Source of the DNA: Opitutia bacterium
GTDB lineage: Bacteria; Verrucomicrobiota; Verrucomicrobiia; Opitutales; UBA953
Length of the DNA stretch: 18,173 nt
Direction of reading: 5' to 3'
Assembly (NCBI GenBank): GCA_947460445.1
Contig: CANHHS010000018.1
Location: 1 to 18,173, forward strand
Part shown: positions 1 to 6,930 of the stretch, piece by piece
How the letters are laid out: each line of letters begins with the position of its first letter
Numbering within the stretch: position 1 is the first letter of the stretch
Position numbers and translations under genes: made by a program
Notes under the pieces: model-generated
The model's input: only the letters and a program-made list of their open reading frames with translations
Told to the model about the DNA's origin: nothing
The model's database searches: none

Positions 1-182
1 GTCATGGTCGCCGCGAAGCTGAGCAGAAGGCTCGTCCGCCTGAGCGTAAACCCGGTCAGTGGCACGGTGGCCGCCCTCAGGGTGGTGGATCGAGCGGTGG
101 AGGCGGAGGCGGAGGTGGAGGCGGAGGTGGAGGTGGAGGTGGCTTCTTGGCTCGTCGTTCAGCGGGTCGTGGCCGTCGCTAA
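1..182 (+). CDS. C-terminal end of a Gly-rich, basic-tailed protein (5' truncated)
   Basis: An open frame enters from the left edge (codons start at position 3) and stops at TAA 180-182. It encodes about 59 residues. A Lys/Arg/Pro/Gln-rich stretch is followed by two serines, then 16 consecutive glycines (96-143), then a basic end with the sequence FLARRSAGRGRR. The glycine run is encoded by alternating GGA and GGT/GGC codons. Arg/Gly-rich disordered tails of this kind occur on bacterial RNA-binding proteins, such as some DEAD-box helicases and RRM proteins. That role is only an inference here because no folded domain lies inside the window. I chose this frame because it is open from the edge, ends cleanly before the tRNA, and has plausible composition. 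The overlapping frame from the ATG at 4 gives low-complexity Val/Glu/Ala sequence and runs into the tRNA, so I reject it. Confidence 0.6.
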   Translation, partial: HGRREAEQKARPPERKPGQWHGGRPQGGGSSGGGGGGGGGGGGGGGGFLARRSAGRGRR

Positions 183-285
183 GGTAGCGTCACTGAGTCA
201 TTTACAGGGCTTGATAGGGGGTAGGCGTTCGCTTCGTCCCTTGACTTTACGGTGCTGTCCATGTTTCAAGTTAGGTCTCCGCTAT

Positions 286-363
286 CGGGCTGTAGCGCAG
301 TCTGGCTAGCGCACTTGCTTAGGGTGCAAGGGGTCGTGAGTTCAAATCTCACCAGCCCGACCA
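286..363 (+). tRNA. tRNA-Pro (anticodon AGG), CCA encoded
   Basis: A complete cloverleaf can be folded by eye. The acceptor stem is 286-292 with 353-359, followed by discriminator A360 and an encoded CCA at 361-363. The D stem is GCGC 295-298 with GCGC 309-312. The anticodon stem is CTTGC 314-318 with GCAAG 326-330. The T stem is GTGAG 336-340 with CTCAC 348-352, and its loop is TTCAAAT. The seven-base anticodon loop TTAGGGT (319-325) puts AGG at 321-323, preceded by U33 and followed by G37, as expected for proline. The C1-G72 pair and A73 also fit bacterial proline tRNAs. A34 is unusual, since bacterial proline tRNAs normally carry UGG, GGG or CGG. It would decode CCU, and possibly other CCN codons. 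Confidence 0.93.
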
Positions 364-387
364 GCGGAGGTCTCGACAAGGTTCTTA

Positions 388-416
388 TTGGAGCCTGACG
401 AGTTATGGCTTAACTT
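388..416 (+). promoter_or_regulatory. Candidate promoter for the transglutaminase-like gene
   Basis: TTGGAG (388-393) and TAACTT (411-416) are separated by 17 bases. The -10-like box ends seven bases before the ATG at 424. The match to consensus is weak, but no Shine-Dalgarno sequence precedes this ATG, so a start of transcription at or next to the start codon would explain the arrangement. Read-through from the tRNA gene is an alternative. Confidence 0.3.
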
Positions 417-423
417 AGAATCC

Positions 424-2457
424 ATGTACCGAATGTGGAGCATGGTTATGATTGGTTTGGTGTCTGGCCACTGCATGGCCGAGGCGCCAAGTAATTCTGG
501 AAATGTTGCCGAGTCAGCACGCGCGATTGGTGTGCATGCACCTGTTGCCCGCTTCCCGCAGTTCACAGATCCAGCGGTTAATGCTTTTATTCATGATGCC
601 GATGTTGCTGCGCGCCAAACTGCACCACTCACTCCCGAATTCTGGAACTGGGTCGAAGCACATCCCGATATTCATGTTGGGTTACTTTTTGCCAAGCACC
701 CGATGCCGGCCGTGTACGCAGAAAACTTAGATTTATTACGTCGCAGCTTGGATCCAAAACTCGCTGACAAGTATGCGCATTTATTACTCGGGGCGTCCTT
801 GGGTGAAAAACTAAATAAGCATTCCGAAAAACCACAAACAGAGTGGTCGCCGGTGGTTCTCAAGGTTGTCGCATGGATGAAGTCGAGTAACACGTCGTAC
901 CTTACGGTGATGGAAAATACTGCGGAGGCGTTAAAGGCCGCGAACGTGACTCCTGCAGAGGCGAAGGACAAAGGTTTCTGGAATCAGGTCGCGATTGCCT
1001 CTGGAACGTATCCCGAAAGACTCCGCCAGAGCGTGCCAGATTTTATTGTCTGGATGGTTGCGAAATTGGAATCACCGAAACCTGTTGGCAGTAAATTGCC
1101 ATGGCCAATCTTCCCGACGGATAAAGCTCCCTGGCCCTTGATGACCTGGTTTCAAACGACTGTATCGGCTAAAGAGTGTGAATGGATTTGGGATCGTTAT
1201 TGGGGTCAGATACCGGGCTTAGGATCGGGTATTATCGGCTACGGTCGTTATTCTTGGGATTACGAACGCGTACCTGCGATTAAGTACAAAGCGAGCAATT
1301 GGAACCCAAGTTCGCTGCCACGAATTTGGGAAGACGGGGGAGTGTGCGGTCGCCTGTCGACAATGGGCGACATGTTCCGCCGCGCTCTCGGTCAGCCTAC
1401 CCATGGTTGTCCGCAGCCCGGTCACCGTGCATTTGCAGAATACGGCTGGAATGAGAAATCCAACGCTTGGACTTTTGGTATTGGGCAGAGCATCTCTGGA
1501 CTCGAGGTTTCTGTGGTTAGTCCCGCTTTGCCTCAGTTTGAGCCATTTGAGGCTAACCATGCGGTCAACTGTGTTGCGCTCGTCCAAGCTATGAACCTCG
1601 GCTTGGATCGTTTTCAGCGTGGTCGTATTTTAGGTTGGTTTGCGCTGAGTCAAACGGATGCCCTGAAGCGGGAGCGTTATATTCGTCAGTCGCTGCAAAC
1701 AAATCCCTACGAATTAAGTTTATGGAAGGTGTTAGGCCAAATGGTCGACAATGGCCCGGAAGCTACACGTTTATTGGCAGAGATGGATGCCTTGCTGTTG
1801 ACGCCTAACTCTCAGGTCGAAGTTGCGGAGAAACTTTCGGCAGACACAGATTTTGCTAAGTTAGGTGGAGGTGGGGCCCGCGGAAAATCAGACCGTGGTG
1901 CGAGTATCGCTAAACTTACAGCTGATCAGTTAACTCGTGAGATATTCGAACGATTATTTAAAAAAGGGGTTAGTCTGACAGAGACTCGGCAGGCACTGCG
2001 CGCGGAGATTGCACGGCGAGCGCAGATGAAAATAACGTATGATTCTAAGATAACAGATGGCCTCATGGCTAAATATGATATCAAGGTCGATGGTCTGCCT
2101 GCGTCATTGCAGGCTGCCCGTGAAGCGATTGTCGCTGCCGATCAGTTGAAAGGTAAGCCTCGTGATGCCGCCATTGCGCGTGTTTCAGCGCGTCTACAGG
2201 CTTTGCGTGACGCTGAGCCGAAGCCAACAGCTGAATGGGCGAACAGTGTGTTCATTGAGCTTACCCAAGCGGGTGTCGCGCGCTGGTCTTTGGATAAAAA
2301 GGGTAAGCCACAACCTGACGAACTGTACGCTGCTGTGCACGACTTGCGCATAGCTACTTTGAAGCGTCTTGGTAAGTCTGCTAAACCAGAACTGATAGAA
2401 GCTGAGCGTATTTTTGTGAAAGATAAGCCAGCACCCGTTGAGTCCGAAAAGAAATAA
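424..2457 (+). CDS. Exported transglutaminase-like protein, 677 aa, function unknown
   Basis: The likely start is the ATG at 424. It begins a short hydrophobic segment (MYRMWSMVMIGLVSGHCMAEA) that resembles a weak signal peptide, so the protein is probably exported. An in-frame TTG at 388 would add 12 residues and spoil that segment. Around residues 300-350 there is a pattern like the papain-like transglutaminase core: Cys308 in GGVCGRLS at the start of a helix, a RALG segment, then His334 in PGHRAFAEYGW. The third catalytic residue (usually Asp) is not obvious. Tryptophan-rich segments precede this core. The C-terminal part (about 480-677) is charged and predicted largely helical, with a glycine patch GGGGARGKSD near 480. 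The family assignment rests on motif spacing only. It could be a peptidoglycan- or protein-processing enzyme or an inactive homologue. No neighbouring gene suggests a pathway. Confidence 0.7.
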   Translation: MYRMWSMVMIGLVSGHCMAEAPSNSGNVAESARAIGVHAPVARFPQFTDPAVNAFIHDADVAARQTAPLTPEFWNWVEAHPDIHVGLLFAKHPMPAVYAENLDLLRRSLDPKLADKYAHLLLGASLGEKLNKHSEKPQTEWSPVVLKVVAWMKSSNTSYLTVMENTAEALKAANVTPAEAKDKGFWNQVAIASGTYPERLRQSVPDFIVWMVAKLESPKPVGSKLPWPIFPTDKAPWPLMTWFQTTVSAKECEWIWDRYWGQIPGLGSGIIGYGRYSWDYERVPAIKYKASNWNPSSLPRIWEDGGVCGRLSTMGDMFRRALGQPTHGCPQPGHRAFAEYGWNEKSNAWTFGIGQSISGLEVSVVSPALPQFEPFEANHAVNCVALVQAMNLGLDRFQRGRILGWFALSQTDALKRERYIRQSLQTNPYELSLWKVLGQMVDNGPEATRLLAEMDALLLTPNSQVEVAEKLSADTDFAKLGGGGARGKSDRGASIAKLTADQLTREIFERLFKKGVSLTETRQALRAEIARRAQMKITYDSKITDGLMAKYDIKVDGLPASLQAAREAIVAADQLKGKPRDAAIARVSARLQALRDAEPKPTAEWANSVFIELTQAGVARWSLDKKGKPQPDELYAAVHDLRIATLKRLGKSAKPELIEAERIFVKDKPAPVESEKK

Positions 2458-2463
2458 CCTCGA

Positions 2464-3147
2464 TTAGTTACGCGGGCGGAGTGCACCCCAGATGGTTCGT
2501 TTGGCGGACAGGGCGAGGTGTTCGAGCCGTGCGGCTTCGAGTGCGTCTGAAATTTCGTTTTTGGGGTGTCCGTCGAGCAATCGTGCGCCATCAAGTTCTG
2601 TACGGGCGCGTCGGATGGCATCGACGACTGTTCGATGGGAAATAATTTGAGCAAGTCCAAGGCCGATAGCCATCACAGCAAATACGGCGAGTCCTGTGAG
2701 GCGACCGGGGGAGAGCAAGGTTCCTAAGGCAAGGATAGGCCAGGCATTTCCCCAGAGAATAAGTACGCCATCCATTCGACTCAAGCGGCCAACGCGACGA
2801 TCGCGGTCTCGGTGTTGTAAGCCGTGGGCAGCAACGCCTGCAGCTCGCACGACGGCAAAGAGTGTACGGCTAAAATAGGTGCGTTGTGCGAGTTTTACCG
2901 CGGGCTCAGAGGCGGCATAATTATCTCCTAAAAAGTCTAAAGCTTCGTCGACAGGCACTTGCTCGATTTCGCCTCGGAGTAGAACGATGCGTGCGGCTTG
3001 TTCACCGGTTACCCCGCGTACAAGTAGCACGCGTCCATGGCGTTTTTCCAAAATGCGTAGTCGAGCCCATGCCATCCAAGGTATAGCGAGTGCCACAATG
3101 CCGAGGCCGATGAACATAAGTTCGAGGCGTGCTTGGAGTGGCATCAT
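2464..3147 (-). CDS. Small integral membrane protein, hypothetical, 227 aa
   Basis: I do not recognise the family. From the ATG at 3147 the protein has a hydrophobic N-terminal segment (about residues 10-30), a hydrophilic middle (30-125, basic with HRDRDRR near 112), and two further hydrophobic segments (about 127-147 and 150-170). A charged helical tail of about 55 residues follows. This suggests three membrane passes with a soluble central domain. The frame stays open upstream to a TTG at 3237, which would add 30 basic residues. I prefer 3147 because it puts the first membrane segment near the N-terminus, but no Shine-Dalgarno sequence supports either start. The gene converges on the transglutaminase-like gene with a six-base gap and diverges from hemF. 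Confidence 0.6.
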   Translation of the reverse strand: MMPLQARLELMFIGLGIVALAIPWMAWARLRILEKRHGRVLLVRGVTGEQAARIVLLRGEIEQVPVDEALDFLGDNYAASEPAVKLAQRTYFSRTLFAVVRAAGVAAHGLQHRDRDRRVGRLSRMDGVLILWGNAWPILALGTLLSPGRLTGLAVFAVMAIGLGLAQIISHRTVVDAIRRARTELDGARLLDGHPKNEISDALEAARLEHLALSAKRTIWGALRPRN

Positions 3148-3242
3148 GCTGGAAGCCAAGCAGAGGTCTGGCTTTGTGCGAGCCAACAGTGGGGCTTTGG
3201 AGTGCCTTAAGCCCCGCTTTACTTTCAATGGGCTCAAGCGTG

Positions 3243-3254
3243 AGGGTTGACCCT
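3243..3254. promoter_or_regulatory. Short palindrome upstream of hemF
   Basis: AGGGT (3243-3247) and ACCCT (3250-3254) form a perfect inverted repeat around TG. It lies 27 bases before the hemF start codon, in the region shared with the divergent membrane-protein gene. It could be an operator half-site pair or chance. No second copy was noticed elsewhere in the window. Confidence 0.2.
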
Positions 3255-3280
3255 TCGTCTACTTTTAGGAGTATCTAGTT

Positions 3281-4159
3281 ATGCATTTCGATGCCGTACG
3301 CAGCTACCTCCTTGGGTTACAGGATACGCTCTGCGCGCAGATAGAGGCAGTGGACGGTCAGGCTAAGTTTGTCACGGATACGTGGGAGCGTGCGGAGGGT
3401 GGGGGTGGGCGCACCCGTGTGATCAGCGGTGGTGCAGTCATTGAAAAGGGTGGGGTAGCTTTTTCGGATGTCCGGGGTACGAAGTTGCCGCCTTCAGCTA
3501 CGCAGCATCGCCCGGAATTAGCAGGACGACCTTTTCGCGCCATGGGTGTCTCCGTGGTTCAGCATCCACTGAATCCGTATTGCCCAACATCGCATATGAA
3601 CGTGCGGTTCTTTTCCACGGAAGGGCCTAATCCAATTTGGTGGTTTGGTGGCGGTTTTGACCTCACACCTTTTTATGGTTTCGAGGAAGATGCTGTCGCC
3701 TGGCATAAGGCATCACGCGACGCCACAGGTTCGCTTTACCCGCGTTTCAAGAAATGGTGCGACGAATATTTTTCGCTTAAACATCGTGGAGAGAATCGAG
3801 GCATAGGCGGCGTATTCTTTGATGATTTTAATGAAGGCGATTTTACGAACGCTTTTGCGATGATGCAAAAAGTTGGATCGGCCTATGGTCCTGCTTTGTG
3901 CGATATTTTACGCCGACGCAAAGACATGCCGTACGGTGCTCGGGAGATTGAATGGCAGGAGATCCGTCGCGGACGTTACGTTGAATTTAATTTAGTTTGG
4001 GATCGTGGGACACTTTTTGGTCTGCAATCAGGCGGACGTACCGAGTCAATTTTGATGTCGATGCCATCGCGGGCGCGCTGGGGGTATTGTCACTCTCCCG
4101 AAGCAGGTTCGCCGGAAGCTGCATTACTCGATTTCATCAAGCCTCGTGAGTGGGTCTAG
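3281..4159 (+). CDS. hemF: Oxygen-dependent coproporphyrinogen III oxidase HemF
   Basis: This enzyme oxidatively decarboxylates two propionates of coproporphyrinogen III to vinyl groups, giving protoporphyrinogen IX, and uses molecular oxygen in the cytoplasm. The 292-residue length matches the family (E. coli HemF is 299). Family signatures are visible in order: HPLNPYCPTSHMNVRFF (95-111, with conserved His95 and His105), WWFGGGFDLTPFYGFEED (120-137), GIGGVFFDDFNE (174-185), and near the C-terminus GRYVEFNLVWDRGTLFGLQSG (231-251) followed by RTESILMSMP. The start is set by TAGGAG at 3266-3271, nine bases before the ATG. It heads a co-oriented set with hemE 45 bases downstream. Using the O2-dependent enzyme implies an aerobic or facultative lifestyle, although an anaerobic HemN could exist elsewhere. 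Confidence 0.97.
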   Translation: MHFDAVRSYLLGLQDTLCAQIEAVDGQAKFVTDTWERAEGGGGRTRVISGGAVIEKGGVAFSDVRGTKLPPSATQHRPELAGRPFRAMGVSVVQHPLNPYCPTSHMNVRFFSTEGPNPIWWFGGGFDLTPFYGFEEDAVAWHKASRDATGSLYPRFKKWCDEYFSLKHRGENRGIGGVFFDDFNEGDFTNAFAMMQKVGSAYGPALCDILRRRKDMPYGAREIEWQEIRRGRYVEFNLVWDRGTLFGLQSGGRTESILMSMPSRARWGYCHSPEAGSPEAALLDFIKPREWV

Positions 4160-4204
4160 CACCTCCCCGCTTGCCAACTGGCGGATGGTTGGAATGCTCG
4201 ACCC

Positions 4205-5233
4205 ATGACTTCCCGCGAGCGCTTTCTGAAGGCCGTGCGGTGCGAACCTCACGGACGCGCACCGGTCTGGATCATGCGCCAAGCAGGACGTTATTTACCT
4301 GAGTACCGTGCCCTCAAGGCGAAGACCGATTTTGTGACGATGGTGCGTACGCCCGACTTAGCCACCGAAGTCACCCTTCAGCCGCTCCGGCGCTTCCCGC
4401 TCGATGCTGCCATTCTTTTTAGCGATATCCTGGTTGTTCCCGAAGCACTCGGGGTGCCTTACCGTTTTCGTGATGCTGGGGGCATTCAAATGGACCGCGC
4501 TTTGGCGAATGAAGCCGATATCCTAAAACTCTCACCTCAAGGTGCGGCTGATCGTTTAGAGTATGTTTACGCCGCGTTACGTCAGATCCGTCGCGAATTA
4601 GGTGACACCAAAGCGTTGTTGGGCTTTGCAGGGAGTCCGTGGACGTTGGCCTGTTACCTCGTCGATGGTGGCAGCGCTGAAGGATTTCCGAAGACACTTG
4701 AATTTGCACGTAGCCAACCTGCAACCTTCGAAAAACTCCTCGGCGTTCTCGCAGATACCGTTGCGGAGTATTTAAACCGACAACTCGCAGCGGGCGCCGA
4801 TGCCATTCAGATTTTTGATAGTTGGGCAGGCTTGCTGGAGGGTGAAGCCTACGAGCGACTTTCGTTGCGTTGGATTCGAGCCGTTCTGCAAAAACTACCA
4901 GCCGGAGCTCCGGTCATTTTATACGCTAAAGGAAGATCGCATGATGCGCGCGCTCTCGCAGGTACAGGGGTTCCGGTGTTGGGTGTCGATTGGGAGCTAC
5001 CCCTTTCAGAAGTTCGCAAGCTCGTGGACCGTCCGATTTGCCTTCAGGGTAATTTAGACCCCGAATGGATGACGCGTAGTCCAGAAGAGGCGGTCGTTGC
5101 GACAAAGTCAGTGCTCGCCGATAATGCGGGGAATCCAGGACATATCTTTAACCTCGGACATGGTATTACCCCTGAGGCAAAGATTGAAACTTTTGCTGCG
5201 GTAGTTGACGCGGTCATACAATCTGGAGACTAA
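4205..5233 (+). CDS. hemE: Uroporphyrinogen III decarboxylase HemE
   Basis: HemE removes the four acetate carboxyls of uroporphyrinogen III to give coproporphyrinogen III, the substrate of the HemF encoded just upstream. The protein has 342 residues, the normal family length. The N-terminal signature PVWIMRQAGRYLPEYR lies at 20-35, with the invariant Arg/Gln pair. ILFSDIL (70-76) carries the conserved catalytic Asp74. IFDSWAGLL and the C-terminal GHIFNLGHGITPE are also typical. The start at 4205 places the signature at the usual distance from the N-terminus. No good Shine-Dalgarno precedes it, so translation may depend on coupling with hemF. The 45-base gap to hemF contains a small CCAAC/GTTGG inverted repeat (4174-4178, 4188-4192). 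Confidence 0.97.
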   Translation: MTSRERFLKAVRCEPHGRAPVWIMRQAGRYLPEYRALKAKTDFVTMVRTPDLATEVTLQPLRRFPLDAAILFSDILVVPEALGVPYRFRDAGGIQMDRALANEADILKLSPQGAADRLEYVYAALRQIRRELGDTKALLGFAGSPWTLACYLVDGGSAEGFPKTLEFARSQPATFEKLLGVLADTVAEYLNRQLAAGADAIQIFDSWAGLLEGEAYERLSLRWIRAVLQKLPAGAPVILYAKGRSHDARALAGTGVPVLGVDWELPLSEVRKLVDRPICLQGNLDPEWMTRSPEEAVVATKSVLADNAGNPGHIFNLGHGITPEAKIETFAAVVDAVIQSGD

Positions 5234-5249
5234 TGCTTTAAATATACCT

Positions 5250-6275
5250 ATGTCTAAACGCGCTGTAGTTTTACTTAACCTAGGATCGCCGAAAAGTACA
5301 TCGGTGGGTGATGTACGTACGTATCTCCGCGAATTTTTGGGCGACGAGCGTGTCATTGATTATCCTGCAGCCTTTCGTTTCGCATTGCTCGAAGGTATTG
5401 TCTTGCGGACACGTCCCCGTAAATCCGCAGCTGCCTATAAAACAGTTTGGACGCCTGAGGGCGCTCCGCTTTTGGTTACTACGGAAAAGCTCCGTAAGAA
5501 GCTCGAAGCAGCGTGTGGACTGCCTGTGATTACAGGCATGCGTTATGGCGAACCTTCGTGTGCTCAAGCAGTCGATAAACTTAAAGAGATGGGTATAGAT
5601 GAAGTTTTCGTGCTACCCCAATACCCGCACTATGCGATGTCGAGTTACGAGACAGTCGTGGTAAAGTTCCAAGAAGAACTGCTTGAGCGCGCGCCCGGCA
5701 TGCGCTGGCAGATGCTCCAGCCTTACTTCAACGATCCGGCCTACATTAACGCGCTGGTGGAGTCGGCTAAGCCTTGGTTAAGTAAACCGTTTGATAAAGT
5801 GCTCTTCTCTTACCATGGCGTGCCTGAGCGCCACCTACGTAAGGGCGACGCTTCCAAAGCGCACTGTACTAAGGTGCCTAACTGCTGTGAGGTCGCCAAT
5901 CCAAGCCATGCCAATTGTTACCGGCACCAGTGTACGCGGACGACGGAGTTATTCCGCATCGCAGCTGGTTTGCGAAAAGATCAAGTCGAGTTGGCATTCC
6001 AGTCGCGTTTCGGGCCAGAGCAATGGTTGCGGCCCTATACAGACAAACGGCTAGAGGCTCTACCATCCGAAGGCGTAAAAAACCTTTTGGTTATGTGTCC
6101 GGCCTTTACGGCAGACTGCCTTGAGACCATTGAAGAAATCAGTGAAGAGGGTAAGGAGGACTTTATGCATGCAGGTGGAGAGTCCTTCCAGCAAATCCCC
6201 TGCCTCAATGACCAGGATGTGTATGTGCGTTACCTCGCAGATCGCGTGGCGCGCTGGCAGCCTTCGCACGTGTGA
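5250..6275 (+). CDS. hemH: Ferrochelatase HemH
   Basis: HemH inserts Fe2+ into protoporphyrin IX (or coproporphyrin in other lineages) to finish the tetrapyrrole. From the ATG at 5250 it has 341 residues and begins MSKRAVVLLNLGSP, the standard N-terminus. The frame is open back to 5205, inside hemE, but that extension is not family-like. YPHYAMSSYE (125-134) and the catalytic FSYHGVPERHLRK (186-198, His189) are present. The conserved acidic segment LETIEEISEEGKEDF is at 291-305. A cysteine-rich stretch (Cys206, 212, 213, 223, 228) follows the catalytic histidine. From memory this resembles ferrochelatases of several Gram-negative lineages, so I do not read it as the C-terminal [2Fe-2S] site of animal enzymes. 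It follows hemE by 16 bases and overlaps maf. Confidence 0.96.
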   Translation: MSKRAVVLLNLGSPKSTSVGDVRTYLREFLGDERVIDYPAAFRFALLEGIVLRTRPRKSAAAYKTVWTPEGAPLLVTTEKLRKKLEAACGLPVITGMRYGEPSCAQAVDKLKEMGIDEVFVLPQYPHYAMSSYETVVVKFQEELLERAPGMRWQMLQPYFNDPAYINALVESAKPWLSKPFDKVLFSYHGVPERHLRKGDASKAHCTKVPNCCEVANPSHANCYRHQCTRTTELFRIAAGLRKDQVELAFQSRFGPEQWLRPYTDKRLEALPSEGVKNLLVMCPAFTADCLETIEEISEEGKEDFMHAGGESFQQIPCLNDQDVYVRYLADRVARWQPSHV

Positions 6276-6868
6276 GTGCCGATCGGCTTGAGTTAATCCT
6301 CGCTTCGGCTTCACCGCGTCGCACGGAACTGCTGACTGCGGTCTGCATCCCGCATCGCGTGGTGGTTGCTGCAGTGACGGAGCATGAGGATCCTTTGACC
6401 GACCCGCGTGAGATGGTGCTGCACAACGCACAACTTAAGGCCACAGCTGTGGCTGACCTTCATCCTAATGCGCTCGTACTGGGTGCAGATACCACAGTCG
6501 CCTTGGGTCAACGTGCCTTGAACAAACCGGCAAATTTACAGGAAGCGCGTGCGATGTTAAAAATGCTTTCAGGTCGCGAGCATACCGTTCACACAGGAAT
6601 TTGTTTGATACTCAAAAACGAGCACTTGTTAGAATCTCACTGTATTACCGCTAAAGTGCGTTTTCGGAATTTGTCGGATGAGGCTATCGATCGGTATATG
6701 GCGTTAGTGAATACGCTCGATAAAGCTGGCGCCTACGGAATCCAAGAGGGCAAGGAAATCATCATCGAGTCCTTCGAGCCTCCTATTTCCACTATCATGG
6801 GTCTGCCGGTTGAATTTTTGAAGGAGAAGCTGGTTCAATTAGGTCTTTTGCGACGTTTGTTGCGATAA
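6272..6868 (+). CDS. maf: Maf-family nucleoside triphosphate pyrophosphatase
   Basis: Maf proteins hydrolyse noncanonical or pyrimidine nucleoside triphosphates to monophosphates (house-cleaning, sometimes linked to septum formation). The 198-residue protein starts with GTG at 6272 inside the end of hemH (GTGA, four-base overlap), a sign of translational coupling. Motifs: LILASASPRRTELL (8-21) with the substrate-binding Ser-Ala-Ser-Pro-Arg-Arg, ADTTV (72-76) with the likely catalytic Asp73, and DKAGAYGIQ followed by ISTIMGLP near the C-terminus. The ADTTV and DKAGAYGIQ combination is that of the dTTP/UTP-hydrolysing YhdE-like subgroup, which is inference. No biochemical link between Maf and heme is known to me, so its place in the cluster may only reflect co-expression. 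Confidence 0.94.
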   Translation: MSADRLELILASASPRRTELLTAVCIPHRVVVAAVTEHEDPLTDPREMVLHNAQLKATAVADLHPNALVLGADTTVALGQRALNKPANLQEARAMLKMLSGREHTVHTGICLILKNEHLLESHCITAKVRFRNLSDEAIDRYMALVNTLDKAGAYGIQEGKEIIIESFEPPISTIMGLPVEFLKEKLVQLGLLRRLLR

Positions 6869-6930
6869 ATTGAACAGAATTTGGTGTTATTATAAGTTGA
6901 GTACTACTTTCTATCGGGCAGTGTAATCGC

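Noticed and set aside
96..143. GGAGGN repeat as a CRISPR or other DNA-level array
   Set aside because: Units are six bases with no spacers and sit in frame in a coding region.
204..240. Possible terminator between the Gly-rich gene and the tRNA
   Set aside because: Only weak interrupted pairing is visible and there is no T-run after it.
4..309. 101-codon ORF from ATG 4 with a repetitive Glu/Val/Ala sequence
   Set aside because: It is an alternative frame over the GGAGGN repeat and runs into the tRNA gene; the frame from position 3 ends cleanly before the tRNA and gives a plausible Gly/Arg-rich tail.
388..423. TTG start for the transglutaminase-like protein
   Set aside because: It would place 12 polar residues before the signal-peptide-like segment, and the TTGGAG there may instead be a -35 box.
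5205..5249. Upstream start for ferrochelatase inside hemE
   Set aside because: The ATG at 5250 gives the family's standard N-terminus (VVLLNLGSP); the extension is not family-like.
5865..5933. Cysteine cluster of ferrochelatase as a [2Fe-2S] site
   Set aside because: The cysteines follow the catalytic His in the middle of the protein, a pattern I recall from other bacterial ferrochelatases; it does not match the C-terminal cluster of animal enzymes. Metal binding cannot be settled from sequence.
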